From assembly GCF_043235035.1 (NCBI RefSeq), contig NZ_JAZAQF010000034.1, positions 1-64,000 of the forward strand: DNA of 64,000 bases, in the 5' to 3' direction. Under the pieces are notes generated by a model. The model ran no database searches, had not been told where the DNA came from, and was given only the letters and a program-made list of their open reading frames with translations. Position numbers and translations under genes: made by a program. This document shows, one piece after another, positions 35,291 through 45,230 of the stretch. The first letter of the stretch is position 1, and every line of letters begins with the position of its first letter. The stretch is from CACIAM-69d sp001698445. GTDB taxonomy: Bacteria > Cyanobacteriota > Cyanobacteriia > CACIAM-69d.

Positions 35291-36825
35291 GCGATGCCAA
35301 ACACCTGGGGCACAAAGCTGCCATGCAGACCATAAGGAACATGGTGCTTGAGTTTCAAACGAGCCACCAGGGACAGATCCTGAGCGGCCAGGATGATCAG
35401 ATCGGAGGCGTGGCGCTCGGCGTTGTAGGCCAGCAGCAACACCCAACCATCATCCTCTTGGGTGGCTTGAGGATTGGGAACGAACAGAGGTTCACCGCCA
35501 AAAACCCGCGCGCCCAGGTCAAACAGGGCCCGATCGCCCGTTTGCAAATCCAATTTCAACACCGCTTGCAGGGGCGCGTTGCCTTGGGGCGATCGGGCTG
35601 CCCCGATGTATAGATAGCGATGTTCATGGCCCACGGCATTGGGGTGCAAACTGGGAAATTCACAGCAGCGGCTTTCGATGCAGTGCGATCGCACCCGATC
35701 GGTGGTCAAGTCCATTTCAAATCGCCAAAGTTGCCCTTCCGGCAGGCTGCCAAAATCAACCGATCGAAAGTCTGCGCCCGGTTCCAAGGTTGGGAACGAG
35801 TCATAGCAAACGGAATCGATCGTGATTTGTTGACCATCGGGGCTTTCAAAGGCGTTGCCGTGGTGAAACACAAAGCAAGGCGGCACATCCAGCACGCGCA
35901 CCGCCTGGCTCGGATCCCGAGGAATCAGCAGGGCCCGAGTGGGTTGTTTGGGGTCAAATTCCAGGCATTGCCCCGCCCCTTTGAATCCCAGCATGAAAGG
36001 CAGCGGATTGAATTTGACGGGATTTTGGAAAAAGATGCACCAATGGGGAGTGATGGCAAAATCATGCAAAAAGGCAAATCCCGGCACGCTGCGGGTTTGG
36101 CGGCTGGCGAGTTTTCCCGCTTCGTCTAATTCATAGATCGTGATGTTGGTGGAAAGGCCGGGCTTCACGGCAAAGTTCACGAAGCGCCGATCGCCCGCCG
36201 AGTTGGGACTCATGGCCCAGCGGTTGGCTCCGGTGGCTGTTTCGGCCGCGCCGGGAACCGTACCAGGATCAATGCGGGCATGGGCAGCGAAGGCATCGCC
36301 GGGCTTCAGCAGTCCATCGATCGAATCCAGCCCGATCGTCTCCAGGGTTTCCGGATCCAAGCGGTGGGGTTCGGCCGCTTCCCACAGGGCCCAGAGTCGA
36401 TCGGCCCAATACATCACATGGGTATTGGCAATATTTTTAATCTTCAGATCCAACAAATTCGCCAGCCAACCGCCGGCCTTTTGCGTGCCAAACACGCCGC
36501 GATAGAGGATTTTGCCGGCTGCCTGCTCGGCCAAATAGCCCTCGGTGCGCACAAACCGATTGCGAAAATGGGCCCGACCATTTTGGAAGGTAATTTGGCA
36601 AATCATCCCATCCCCGTCAAAGGGATGTCCGATCGGCTCGCCGGCCACATCCAGCAGGCCGGGTCCATTGCGAAACAGCGTGCCGGTAAGGTTGTCGGGA
36701 ATTTTCCCTTCAATGTCATCAATCCAGGTCTCAAACTCTTGGGGTTGAGATTCATAGCCCCGCTGCCAGTCCGCGAGACTATAGAGCGCTGGGTTTGATG
36801 AGGTTTTCGTTTCAAGGCTTTGCAT
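35284..36825 (-). CDS. Carotenoid cleavage oxygenase (RPE65/CCD family)
   Basis: A non-heme iron dioxygenase expected to cleave a carotenoid or apocarotenoid double bond, forming retinal-like or apocarotenal products. 513 residues in a seven-bladed propeller fold. The four iron-ligating histidines are visible: His182 (AAHARID), His254 (FLHDFAIT), the FHH at 320-322 (FHHGNAFE) and a C-terminal His501 (YGLHGSFVP). Other family motifs are LFRNGPG, HPFDGDGM and GHEHRYLY. It is a little longer than the 490-residue Synechocystis enzyme. Substrate unknown. Its 3-prime end runs into a tandem repeat array. Confidence 0.93.
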   Translation of the reverse strand: MQSLETKTSSNPALYSLADWQRGYESQPQEFETWIDDIEGKIPDNLTGTLFRNGPGLLDVAGEPIGHPFDGDGMICQITFQNGRAHFRNRFVRTEGYLAEQAAGKILYRGVFGTQKAGGWLANLLDLKIKNIANTHVMYWADRLWALWEAAEPHRLDPETLETIGLDSIDGLLKPGDAFAAHARIDPGTVPGAAETATGANRWAMSPNSAGDRRFVNFAVKPGLSTNITIYELDEAGKLASRQTRSVPGFAFLHDFAITPHWCIFFQNPVKFNPLPFMLGFKGAGQCLEFDPKQPTRALLIPRDPSQAVRVLDVPPCFVFHHGNAFESPDGQQITIDSVCYDSFPTLEPGADFRSVDFGSLPEGQLWRFEMDLTTDRVRSHCIESRCCEFPSLHPNAVGHEHRYLYIGAARSPQGNAPLQAVLKLDLQTGDRALFDLGARVFGGEPLFVPNPQATQEDDGWVLLLAYNAERHASDLIILAAQDLSLVARLKLKHHVPYGLHGSFVPQVFGIAD

Positions 36826-37670
36826 GGATCGCGGTCAAGTCGAGTTGGGTGGCGGTTGCAGAAGACCCGATCGGGCGACCAATTTCGGAGCGATCGCGGC
36901 CCATGGGTGACCGCAATGCACAATCACAATGGACAATCACGCAGGGTGATCGCTCCAACGCCCAATCCGTAAGGTTTGCTTCTCTAGTCTAATGGTCTGT
37001 CTTGCTTGGAACCGCGCAAAACCGGCAATTCTCGAGCAATTAGCCCCTGTTTGTGCAAATCGCGATCAAATTTTGTCTCAGGTTAAAATTAATTTTTAAG
37101 GTTTTTCAGATGTTTATTAAAGATTTTTAGGTATTTTTTCGTTTCTCTTGCTTGATCTTTGCCTTGATTTAATTATTTAAATTCAATCATTTTAATTTAT
37201 TTTGATTTGATTTTTACAAATTTACTTTCATAGATTTTTATGAGTTCTGGTAGTCAAGTTTTAATCATGAATTCAATCAAGTTAGTCAATTTTCAAAAAC
37301 AATCAAGACAATAATTAAGTTGTTTTATTATTTAGTAAGTGATCTTGATAAGAATCTTCATCAAGATACTCTTCAGAATTTGGTGTTGATCTTTCAGACA
37401 GTTATCGTAGGGATTGCAACAGCTACTATCCCTAGGGATCGTTGTGATCGCCCATGATAATTATTCATCTCCACTATTTATTGATTGATCAATTTTTTTT
37501 GGAAGTTTCGGAATTTGTCCCAACTTTCCTGATTCTTAGGAATCATTCAGAGAGTAAAGACCACAATTCCTGAACCTAAAAATCAGAGAGCAAAGTGGCT
37601 GGACTTCAGGTTTGAGCTTCAAGAAACATCAGCCGCTTTGACCCTGACAGAAAAGGCAATAGCCTCTTCA
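36826..37670. other. AT-rich spacer, no gene seen
   Basis: About 845 bp; from about 37075 to 37560 it is strongly AT-rich (many runs of TTTT and AAAT). No coding frame, tRNA or clear terminator. The composition differs from both flanks. Confidence 0.5.
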
Positions 37671-38060
37671 TCAAGCGAGGGTTGCAGGACAGTAGCCCAA
37701 ACCAGCAATAAATTGCTTGCAGAATTCCTCTATTTCTTCCTTGTCCGGGCGACCATGGGAAATGACGGCCACTTGATGGCGCTCCATCACGGAAATGGGA
37801 GATTGACCCAATTCAAGGCTCCAGAGCACAACTTTGAGCTGTGGCGAGGGCAAGTAAGGCGAGCCTAATTCTTGCAAAAAGGCTTGCAAATCGAGATGGG
37901 CTTTGGAAATGAGCGGCGAAAACAACTTGAGACGCAAAATCCATCCATCAATCTGATGGAGAACGGTGACAAATTGCAGAGAGGAGCGCCAGGAGGTACT
38001 GACATGCTCGATCGCTCGGAGCGTTAGACTGGCGTTGGCGAAGCGGTAGAGGTATTCCAT
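37671..38060 (-). CDS. Unrecognised protein
   Basis: 129 residues from ATG 38060 (MEYLYRFANASLTLRAIEHV); a TTG at 38081 would add seven residues (MEIQARA). No named domain recognised. The composition is that of a globular protein: a helical N-terminus, QIDGWILRLKLFSPLISKAH in the middle, and SVMERHQVAVISHG with a charged helix DKEEIEEFCKQF near the end. No signal peptide or membrane helix. It is divergent from queA with only about 110 bp between them and has a large AT-rich spacer behind it. It could be a real small cyanobacterial gene of unknown function; I put this above chance but not certain. Confidence 0.55.
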   Translation of the reverse strand: MEYLYRFANASLTLRAIEHVSTSWRSSLQFVTVLHQIDGWILRLKLFSPLISKAHLDLQAFLQELGSPYLPSPQLKVVLWSLELGQSPISVMERHQVAVISHGRPDKEEIEEFCKQFIAGLGYCPATLA

Positions 38061-38171
38061 GGCCCGAGCTTGGATTTCCAAGCGATCGATACACTTAATA
38101 TTCTCTCAAGATTTACGTTTCTTGACTTAAAATCTTAAGCGATTCTTACAAAACGTGACTATTCCCTTTTT

Positions 38172-39353
38172 ATGGGATACATCAACGCCCCAGATCGATC
38201 GCTGGACGGCTATCACTACGAGCTACCCAATGATCGAATTGCCCAAAATCCGCGAGAACCCCGCGATCGATCGCGATTGCTGGTGGCCACCTCGCCCCAC
38301 GAGATTGTTCACCGACAGTTTCGCGATTTGCCGGAATTCTTAAGACCCGGCGATCTGTTGGTGATGAATGATTCTTCTGTGATTCCAGCTCGGCTCCATG
38401 GCCACAAGGCCAGCGGAGCGGCGGTGGAAGTGCTGTTGCTAGAAGCGCGATCGCCCGATAGCTGGCTGGCCCTGGTGCGGCCCGGCAAGCGACTGCTGGT
38501 GGGAACCCAAATTGAATTTGACCCACCGCCCGGCATGGCACAAACGAATCCGACAACAGCTCCGACAGCAACTCCGACAGCAACTCCGACAGTCGCCAAA
38601 CTGTCGGCCGAAGTGGTGGCCGTTGACCGGAACACGGGGGGCCGCCTGCTACGGTTCCAGTTACCGCCAGGGGCCAACTCTCTGCTGGAAATTCTGGATG
38701 CTTGGGGCGAAATGCCACTGCCGCCCTACATTACCGATTCGGCGGCCCCGCCCGATCGCTACCAAACAGTTTATGCTCGCGATCCCGGTTCGGCGGCGGC
38801 TCCCACGGCCGGCTTGCACTTCACCCCAGAATTACTCGATCGCCTGAGTGCCGCTGGTGTGGGACGGGCTTTCGTGACGCTGCATGTGGGCGTGGGAACG
38901 TTTCGGCCCGTGGCCAGCCCAGATATTACCGCCCACAAAATGCATGAGGAATGGGCCCTGCTGTCCGAGGAGGTGGCCGAAAAAATTCGGACGACTCGGG
39001 CCAATGGCGGCCGAGTGTTTGCGGTGGGCACAACGGCGGTGCGAACCCTAGAGTCCGCAGCACGCCATGGCCAAGTGGAAGCGTTTTGCGGCAAAACGGA
39101 TCTGTTCATTTATCCCGGCTACCAATGGCGGGTTGTAGACGGCCTGATCACCAATTTCCACTTACCCCGATCGAGCTTGATGATGCTGGTGGGGGCTTTT
39201 GTGGGACGGGCCCGTCTCTTGGAGCTATATCAGGCTGCCTTGGATGCGCCAGCGGATCCCTACCCCGATCGCTACCGGTTCTATTCTTTTGGAGACGCAA
39301 TGCTGCTGCTGCCGGATGCTTGCATTGCCCCCCGTTTCCAGACGGAGGACTAA
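38172..39353 (+). CDS. queA: tRNA queuosine modification enzyme QueA (AdoMet:tRNA ribosyltransferase-isomerase)
   Basis: Adds a cyclopentene ring from AdoMet to preQ1 at the wobble position of queuosine tRNAs, giving epoxyqueuosine. 393 residues. Family motifs are YELPNDRIAQNPREPRDRSR near the N-terminus, GDLLVMNDSSVIPARL, GEMPLPPYI, YQTVYARDPGSAAAPTAGLH and FITNFHLPRS-like ITNFHLPRSSLMML. An insert near residues 120-140 is a low-complexity TPTATPT-type run made of actccgacagca repeats. ATG 38172 begins MGYINAPDRSLDG; the first dozen residues precede the usual start of homology. Confidence 0.95.
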   Translation: MGYINAPDRSLDGYHYELPNDRIAQNPREPRDRSRLLVATSPHEIVHRQFRDLPEFLRPGDLLVMNDSSVIPARLHGHKASGAAVEVLLLEARSPDSWLALVRPGKRLLVGTQIEFDPPPGMAQTNPTTAPTATPTATPTVAKLSAEVVAVDRNTGGRLLRFQLPPGANSLLEILDAWGEMPLPPYITDSAAPPDRYQTVYARDPGSAAAPTAGLHFTPELLDRLSAAGVGRAFVTLHVGVGTFRPVASPDITAHKMHEEWALLSEEVAEKIRTTRANGGRVFAVGTTAVRTLESAARHGQVEAFCGKTDLFIYPGYQWRVVDGLITNFHLPRSSLMMLVGAFVGRARLLELYQAALDAPADPYPDRYRFYSFGDAMLLLPDACIAPRFQTED

Positions 39354-39837
39354 TCAGCGCTAGACTGGTGGCAAGACCAGTCCAGATTCGGCAGCCATCT
39401 CCTCATTCCATTCCAATCTCTGCCTGAGCCGGTTTTTTCCAACGCCCTGTCAATTTGCCTGTTTTCCAATTCCTTGTAAACCTAGGGACTCACGGTCAAA
39501 ATCTCCTCCCAAATCCCCAGGCAAACCGACATCTCAAGCCCAAATCTTCAGGAAAGCTGGTTGCAAATCCGTCAGGATTAACCCCGGTACTCCTTGGAAA
39601 GATCCAGAGAATCCAGCGCATAACCTACCGGATCGCCACTGATCGCTACACACCATGCCATCGCTTCTTTTAAATAGCCTGCCTGCAACTGAGAGGAGGG
39701 TTTCAACCGCCCGGGCGATCGCCCAACTCAGGGATAGACGGCTGGTACAAAACGTAATAGAATCCAGCTCGACTGTCACCGGTACAGTCATTTTTGGCGA
39801 AGCAACTTCAGTTCCTGACCTTGTGGGGGCTTAAAAC
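39354..39837. other. queA-mreB spacer
   Basis: About 485 bp. A 7-bp hairpin (GACTGGT and ACCAGTC, 39363-39382) follows queA but has no T-run. Near 39752 the word TAATAGAAT resembles a -10 region and could drive mreB; not proven. No gene seen. Confidence 0.4.
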
Positions 39838-40878
39838 GTGGGTCTTTTTAATGGCTTCTCCTTGTCTCGGGATATGGGCATCGACCTCGGGACGGCCAAT
39901 ACCTTGGTGTATGTGTCCGGCAAGGGCATCGTGCTCCAAGAGCCGTCCGTCGTGGCGATCGATCAAGACAAGCGAGTCCCCCTAGCGGTTGGCGAAGATG
40001 CCAAAAAGATGTTGGGTCGAACGCCCGGCAACGTCATGGCCCTGCGGCCCCTGCGTGACGGGGTAATCGCCGACTTCGACACAGCAGAGTTGATGCTGAA
40101 GCACTTCATTCGGCGCGTCAACGAAGGCAAAGCCCTGGTGCCACCCCGGATCGTGATCGGAATTCCGAGCGGCGTAACCGGCGTGGAGCGGCGAGCCGTC
40201 ATGGAAGCGGCACATCAAGCCGGAGCCAGAGACGTTTATTTGATTGATGAACCGGTCGCAGCGGCGATCGGGGCCGGTCTGCCCGTGGCGGAACCCACCG
40301 GCAACATGATCGTAGACATCGGCGGCGGCACAACCGAAGTTGCCGTTCTCAGCTTGCAGGGGACGGTGTTGAGCGAATCCGTGCGCGTGGCGGGCGATGA
40401 ACTCAGCGAATCCATCACCCAATACATGAAAAAAGTCCACAACCTCGTTATTGGGGAACGGACGGCGGAAGAAGTCAAAATCCAAATTGGCTCTGCTTAC
40501 CCCAGCAACGAAGATGACGTGGTGTTGGAAGTGCGCGGGCTGCACCTCCTGTCCGGTCTGCCTTGCACCGTTGCCGTTAAACAGGGCGAAGTGCGCGAAA
40601 GCATGTCAGAGCCACTGTCGGTGATTGTGGAAGCCGTGAAGCGGACTTTGGAACGAACCCCGCCGGAATTGGCTTCAGACATCATCGATCGGGGAATTAT
40701 GCTGGCGGGCGGCGGCGCGTTGCTCAAGGGCCTAGACACCCTGATCAGCCATGAAACGGGCATCGTGGTTCACGTGGCTCCCGATCCGCTGAGCTGTGTG
40801 GTGTTGGGTACCGGTCGCGTTCTCGAAAACTTCAAACAATTAGAGCGGGTCTTTAGTGGCAGCTCGCGTAATCTCTAA
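39838..40878 (+). CDS. mreB: Rod shape-determining protein MreB
   Basis: Bacterial actin that guides lateral cell-wall synthesis. 346 residues, GTG start at 39838 (MGLFNGFSLSRDMGIDLGTA). Actin-fold motifs: phosphate-1 loop DMGIDLGTANTLVYV, connector and ADFDTAELML, IGIPSGVTGVERRAV, phosphate-2 IVDIGGGTTEVAVLS, and adenosine region GIMLAGGGALLKGLD. It has an N-terminal amphipathic start, as expected for membrane-binding MreB. mreC and mreD follow on the same strand. Confidence 0.97.
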   Translation: MGLFNGFSLSRDMGIDLGTANTLVYVSGKGIVLQEPSVVAIDQDKRVPLAVGEDAKKMLGRTPGNVMALRPLRDGVIADFDTAELMLKHFIRRVNEGKALVPPRIVIGIPSGVTGVERRAVMEAAHQAGARDVYLIDEPVAAAIGAGLPVAEPTGNMIVDIGGGTTEVAVLSLQGTVLSESVRVAGDELSESITQYMKKVHNLVIGERTAEEVKIQIGSAYPSNEDDVVLEVRGLHLLSGLPCTVAVKQGEVRESMSEPLSVIVEAVKRTLERTPPELASDIIDRGIMLAGGGALLKGLDTLISHETGIVVHVAPDPLSCVVLGTGRVLENFKQLERVFSGSSRNL

Positions 40879-41275
40879 GACCGACTGAAGCAGTTGACCT
40901 CCGCTAAGGTGGAGGTGCAGTTCAAGCCTGCGTTGCATAGCTTGCCTCTGCGTTGCATCGTTTGAGTTCGGTTTGCATTCAGCCTGAGCCTGCACTGCCC
41001 AGCTTGTGTTGTTCAGCTTGCATTGCTCAGCCTGCACTGCACTGATCTTGGCTGACCCCGATTCACCGTTTCCTTAACCGGTATCGATTGGCCCTTACCA
41101 ACCACCGTTCGTCATGGCCAATCACGGGTCGCCCATCTTGGTTAGACGGGAATAGCCCGGAATGCATCACCGCAAGTCCTGGAGCCAACCCGCCAACAAA
41201 CCCCTTAATTTCAGGATTAATCAGCAACTTTCGTGGGCAAGCAAGCCACTCAATTTCTAGAACGGAGCGCTGGTC
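40879..41275. other. mreB-mreC spacer with degenerate repeats
   Basis: About 400 bp, long for an mreB-mreC gap. It contains degenerate repeats (gcctgcactgc, cttgcattgct) between 40925 and 41040. No gene seen. Confidence 0.45.
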
Positions 41276-42145
41276 GTGTATGACGTTCGACGATGGTGGG
41301 GGCGCAATTGGCTAAAGGCAGTCCTAGCCGTCGCTGCACTGGGCTTAGCCCTTGGTGTGCGACAGAGCCGGGCCGGTTTTTTGGTGGAAGCCTACCGTGC
41401 CTTGACGTTGCCCCTGCACCTGGGAGCACCTTCTCAAAGTGACCTCGCGGATGCCCGAGTCCGTGAACTTCAGCAGCGGCTTGAGGAGGTGGAGAGCCGC
41501 AATGCTCAGTTGCAAACCCTGCTGAATTACCGTAAAACCCTGCCCGTTGAGGGCATTGCATCGCCGGTCATTGGCCGCAGTGCCGATCGCTGGTGGCAAC
41601 AAATTACCTTGGGCCGCGGCACAGCCGATGGCATTCAACAGGGGGCGATCGTCATGGCTCCCGGGGGCGTGGTGGGCCGTGTCACCGCCGTGACTCCCCA
41701 CACCAGTCGGGTGCTATTGATCAGTGACCCCGGCAGCCGCATTGGCATCTCGGTGACCCGATCGCGCTATATGGGTTACCTTCGGGGCAAGAGCGATCGC
41801 ACGGCAACGGTGGAATTTTTTGACAAGTTGCCCGATGTGAAACCAGGCGACGCGATCGTCACCTCTGCCTACAGTCAATTCTTCCCAGCGGGCTTGCCGA
41901 TCGGGCGCATCGTCGCGATCGACACCAAGAAATCTCTCGCTCCGGAAGCGGTGGTGGAGCTATCCGCTCCCCTGAGCACGTTGGAATGGGTGACTGTCTT
42001 GCCCCATAACCCAGAACTCTTTCAGCAGTTCCAGGAACCCGCCCCCACAACGCCTAGCGGATCGGAGAACCCCAACACCACGCCCAATTCCGGAACCAAC
42101 CCAGCGCCCAAACCGACCGCAACGCCCCGCGCATCTGCCAACTAA
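41276..42145 (+). CDS. mreC: Rod shape-determining protein MreC
   Basis: A membrane-anchored bridge between MreB and the periplasmic cell-wall machinery. 289 residues, GTG start at 41276 (MYDVRRWWGRNWLKAVLAVA). One N-terminal transmembrane segment (about 14-28) is followed by a coiled coil (RELQQRLEEVESRNAQLQTL), then the beta-rich MreC domain (GRGTADGIQQGAIVMAP, GVVGRVTAVTPHTSRVLLIS, LPDVKPGDAIVTSAYSQFFP). The tail is a Pro/Thr/Asn-rich linker. It sits in the order mreB-mreC-mreD. Confidence 0.96.
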   Translation: MYDVRRWWGRNWLKAVLAVAALGLALGVRQSRAGFLVEAYRALTLPLHLGAPSQSDLADARVRELQQRLEEVESRNAQLQTLLNYRKTLPVEGIASPVIGRSADRWWQQITLGRGTADGIQQGAIVMAPGGVVGRVTAVTPHTSRVLLISDPGSRIGISVTRSRYMGYLRGKSDRTATVEFFDKLPDVKPGDAIVTSAYSQFFPAGLPIGRIVAIDTKKSLAPEAVVELSAPLSTLEWVTVLPHNPELFQQFQEPAPTTPSGSENPNTTPNSGTNPAPKPTATPRASAN

Positions 42146-42199
42146 CCCACTCTTGACTAGCCCACCATTGATTCGATCGGCATGGTTGCCGTCTAGGCC

Positions 42200-42772
42200 T
42201 TGAACGGAATCAAGCAAAAACCCCAACTACGCGATATTCTCGATCGCTACCCTGTGCTGGCGCAGGTGGCAATTAACGTTGCCGTTTCGGCCGGCTCATT
42301 GTTGCTCTGCACCGCCCTTACGCCGCTTCGGTTACCCGGTCTGGAACTGCTGGGGGTGGGCGTTGACTGGCCCCTAATTTGGGTCGTGAGCTGGAGTGTG
42401 GGTCGCCCCTGGTGGGTCGCCATTTTCGGCGGCGTGGTGGCGGGCCTGCTTCAGGATGGGATGACGGAGTTTTGGCCCAGCCATGTTTGGGGGTTAGCCC
42501 TGGTGGCCCTGCTGACGGCTCGCATTCACCAACGCGCCACCACCACGGCCTGGGTGATGATTCCCCTAACCACCTTTGTTTTGGTGGCGGTTTCGGAAAC
42601 CACGATGGCGGCCCAATTTGCCTATCTCTACGGTCGTGATGCGGGCGATGTGTGGGCGCTGCATCAGAAGGTCACGCTCTGTTCTGCGATTCTCAGCAGT
42701 TTGTGGTCGCCGGTGGTGTCCTGGCCCTTGGGGCGTTGGTGGCGGATGATGGAATCCTTGGGCAATCGTTGA
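42200..42772 (+). CDS. mreD: Rod shape-determining protein MreD
   Basis: A multi-pass membrane partner of MreC. 190 residues, with TTG start at 42200 (MNGIKQKPQLRDILDRYPVL). About five to six hydrophobic helices are visible (AINVAVSAGSLLLCTALTPL, LIWVVSWSVGRPWWVAIFGG, VWGLALVALLTARI, WVMIPLTTFVLVAVSETTMA). QDGMTEFWPSHVWG corresponds to the conserved loop of MreD proteins. Sequence similarity in this family is weak; context carries the assignment. Confidence 0.9.
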   Translation: MNGIKQKPQLRDILDRYPVLAQVAINVAVSAGSLLLCTALTPLRLPGLELLGVGVDWPLIWVVSWSVGRPWWVAIFGGVVAGLLQDGMTEFWPSHVWGLALVALLTARIHQRATTTAWVMIPLTTFVLVAVSETTMAAQFAYLYGRDAGDVWALHQKVTLCSAILSSLWSPVVSWPLGRWWRMMESLGNR

Positions 42773-42860
42773 ACTCCAACCTTCTCCTCCAGAATTGCCC
42801 CCTCTCTAAGCACCCCCTCTACAATCAATCTTAGAAAGCAATCAACCATAGATCCCGGTC

Positions 42861-43814
42861 TTGCCCCCACCTGTGTTTATTAGTGTCATCATCCCGACTT
42901 ATAATCGCTTGCCCATTCTCCAAAAGTGCCTGCTGGCCATGGAGCATCAACGGTGGCATGGCCTCGACCTGATCGAGGGCTATGAAATCGTGGTGGTGGA
43001 TGATGGCTCGGCGGATGGCACAGTGACTTGGCTGTCGGAGTCTTGCGATCGCCTGCCCCATGTGCGCTTAATTGAGCAGGATCATGGTGGGCCCGCTGCG
43101 GCCCGGAACCGGGGCTTGCGGGCGGCCAAGGGAGACACAATCGTCTTCATTGACAGCGATTTGGTGGTGCTGGAGGATTTTTTGCAGTGCCATGCCCAAG
43201 CACTGGCGGCGGCTCAGACCCGATCGGGTAGTGATGCCTATTTCACCTACGGGCGGGTGGTGAATACTTGCAATTTTGACGATCCCACCGCCGAACCCTT
43301 CAAGATCACGGATCTTTCCCGTGCGTTTTTTGCGACGGGAAATGTGGCAATTGCAAAACATTGGCTCGATCGCGCGGGGGCCTTTGATGAGCGCTTTACC
43401 CTCTATGGCTGGGAAGACTTGGAATTGGGGGTGCGGCTGAAGGCTTTGGGCGTGCGCCTCATTCCCTGTCCGGAAGCCGTGGGCTATCACTGGCATCCTC
43501 CCTTCAGCCTCGATGAGATTCCGGGACTGATTCGGCGGGAAATGGAACGGGGCCGAATGGGCATTGAGTTTTATCGCAAGCACCCCACCTGGAATGTACG
43601 CTTGATGATTCAAATGACCTGGCTGCATGTGGCCCTGTGGGGGTTGCTGTCTTTGGGCGGCCGCTTAAACGAGCGCACGCTTCGCCCCCTGTTGCAGTGG
43701 TTGATCGATCGGGGTCGGCCGCAACTGGCCCTGGAGGTGGCTCGGGTCTTTCTGAACTGGTACAACGTGCAGGCGGTTTATCGGGCCCGATCGGGCGTGG
43801 AAGTTGCCCCCTAA
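42861..43814 (+). CDS. Family 2 glycosyltransferase
   Basis: 317 residues, TTG start at 42861; a GTG at 42873 is an alternative. The GT-A domain begins FISVIIPTYNRLPILQKCLL, with the DDGS motif in VVVDDGSADGT, then AARNRGLRAAKGD and the metal-binding FIDSDLVV. The acceptor region has GWEDLELGVRLKALG, a W-E-D motif shared with glycosyltransferases of the GalNAc-transferase/chondroitin-synthase-like group. The C-terminal part has an amphipathic stretch but no clear membrane anchor. It is separated from mreD by about 90 bp and from mnmA by 160 bp. Substrate unknown. Confidence 0.88.
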   Translation: MPPPVFISVIIPTYNRLPILQKCLLAMEHQRWHGLDLIEGYEIVVVDDGSADGTVTWLSESCDRLPHVRLIEQDHGGPAAARNRGLRAAKGDTIVFIDSDLVVLEDFLQCHAQALAAAQTRSGSDAYFTYGRVVNTCNFDDPTAEPFKITDLSRAFFATGNVAIAKHWLDRAGAFDERFTLYGWEDLELGVRLKALGVRLIPCPEAVGYHWHPPFSLDEIPGLIRREMERGRMGIEFYRKHPTWNVRLMIQMTWLHVALWGLLSLGGRLNERTLRPLLQWLIDRGRPQLALEVARVFLNWYNVQAVYRARSGVEVAP

Positions 43815-43973
43815 CGCCAGCAATTGCCAGGCAACCAGACCGCTACAGCCAGGAAAATTCGTCCGGAATTCGCCATTTTTTTGGAGTCGGTCTGGATCCG
43901 CAAGATCCGCGATCGCCCATATCATAGGAAACGCCCCGTTGAAAACACCCCTTGGGTCAGCTTTCGTCGCGCC

Positions 43974-45074
43974 ATGAGCAACGCCACCCTCCATTCCAAA
44001 GTCGCCGTCGGTTTGTCCGGTGGAGTCGATAGTTCAACCACGGCCGTGTTGCTGAAAGAGCAGGGGTTTGAAGTCCTGGGTGTCACCCTTTGGTTGATGC
44101 GCGGCAAGGGCCAATGCTGCTCGGAAGGCATGGTGGACGCGGCCCAACTCTGCGAAAAATTGGGCATTACCCACCACGTGGTGGATATTCGCGACACCTT
44201 TGAAAGCTACATCATCGATTATTTGGTGGATGGCTACCAAAGCGGCACCACACCGCTGCCCTGTTCCCAATGCAACAAGGCGGTGAAGTTTGGCCCCATG
44301 CTGCGCTACGCCCGCGAGGAGTTGGGAGCCGATCGCATTGCCACCGGTCACTATGCCCGCACGGACTACGACCCGGATCAAGGGCGCTATCAGTTGCTGC
44401 GGGCGCTCGATCGCAACAAGGATCAATCCTATTTCCTCTACGACCTGGATCAGGATGTGTTGGGCGCGGTGCTTTTTCCCTTGGGGGAATATGACAAGGC
44501 CCAAACCCGGGAGTTTGCTCGCAAGTTTGGGCTGCATGTGGCCGACAAGCCCGAAAGCCAAGACCTGTGCCTGATTGAGGCCCATGGTTCCATGCAGGCC
44601 TTCCTCGACAAGTACATCACCCCCAAAGCGGGCGAGATTGTGGATCTCGATGGCAAGGTGTTGGGTCAACACGAAGGTATTCATCACTACACGATCGGGC
44701 AGCGCAAGGGCATTGGCATCTCAGCGCCGGAGCCGCTCTACGTGGTGGCGCTAGACGCAATGCGAAATCGAGTGGTGGTGGCCACGCGCGATCGAGCCAC
44801 CCGCCCCAGTTGCACGGTCAGCCGTGTGAATTGGGTGTCGATCGCCCCGCCCCGCACCCCAATTCACGCGGAGGTGCAAATTCGCTATCGATCGCCCGCC
44901 GTGCCGGTCACGATCGTGCCCTTAGAGGGGGGCAATCGGGTGAAGCTGGTGTTTGATGAGCCACAATTCAGCGTCACGCCGGGTCAAGCGGCCGTTTGGT
45001 ATCGGGGTGAAGTGTTGCTGGGCGGCGGGATCATCGATCGCTTCGAGGACACAGCCAGCTCAAGCGCCGGTTAA
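43974..45074 (+). CDS. mnmA: tRNA-specific 2-thiouridylase MnmA
   Basis: Thiolates the wobble uridine of tRNAs for Lys, Glu and Gln. 366 residues. Start ATG 43974 (MSNATLHSKVAVGLSGGVDS); a longer frame begins at 43824 but that part is not conserved. The PP-loop SGGVDSSTTAVLLKEQG binds ATP, and catalytic cysteines are in PLPCSQCNKAVKFG and the SQDLCLIEA loop. The RNA-binding part contains TIGQRKGIGI and RYRSPAVPVTI. An N-type PP-loop precedes the central domain as usual for MnmA. Confidence 0.96.
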   Translation: MSNATLHSKVAVGLSGGVDSSTTAVLLKEQGFEVLGVTLWLMRGKGQCCSEGMVDAAQLCEKLGITHHVVDIRDTFESYIIDYLVDGYQSGTTPLPCSQCNKAVKFGPMLRYAREELGADRIATGHYARTDYDPDQGRYQLLRALDRNKDQSYFLYDLDQDVLGAVLFPLGEYDKAQTREFARKFGLHVADKPESQDLCLIEAHGSMQAFLDKYITPKAGEIVDLDGKVLGQHEGIHHYTIGQRKGIGISAPEPLYVVALDAMRNRVVVATRDRATRPSCTVSRVNWVSIAPPRTPIHAEVQIRYRSPAVPVTIVPLEGGNRVKLVFDEPQFSVTPGQAAVWYRGEVLLGGGIIDRFEDTASSSAG

Positions 45075-45230
45075 GCCAGTTTAAAGCTGACTTCAAGCTC
45101 AGGCTAACCGCAACCTAAGAGCGGCTGATGGATGTGTTCCAGGATTCCATCTCGCCATTGGTGTCGATCGTCCAAGGCCAGGCGTTAGGATAGCAGGAGT
45201 CGCCGTTCCCGATCGAGCCTGATCAGAGCC

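Noticed and set aside
43824..43973. Upstream extension of mnmA
   Set aside because: Adds 50 unconserved residues; MnmA homology begins at 43974.
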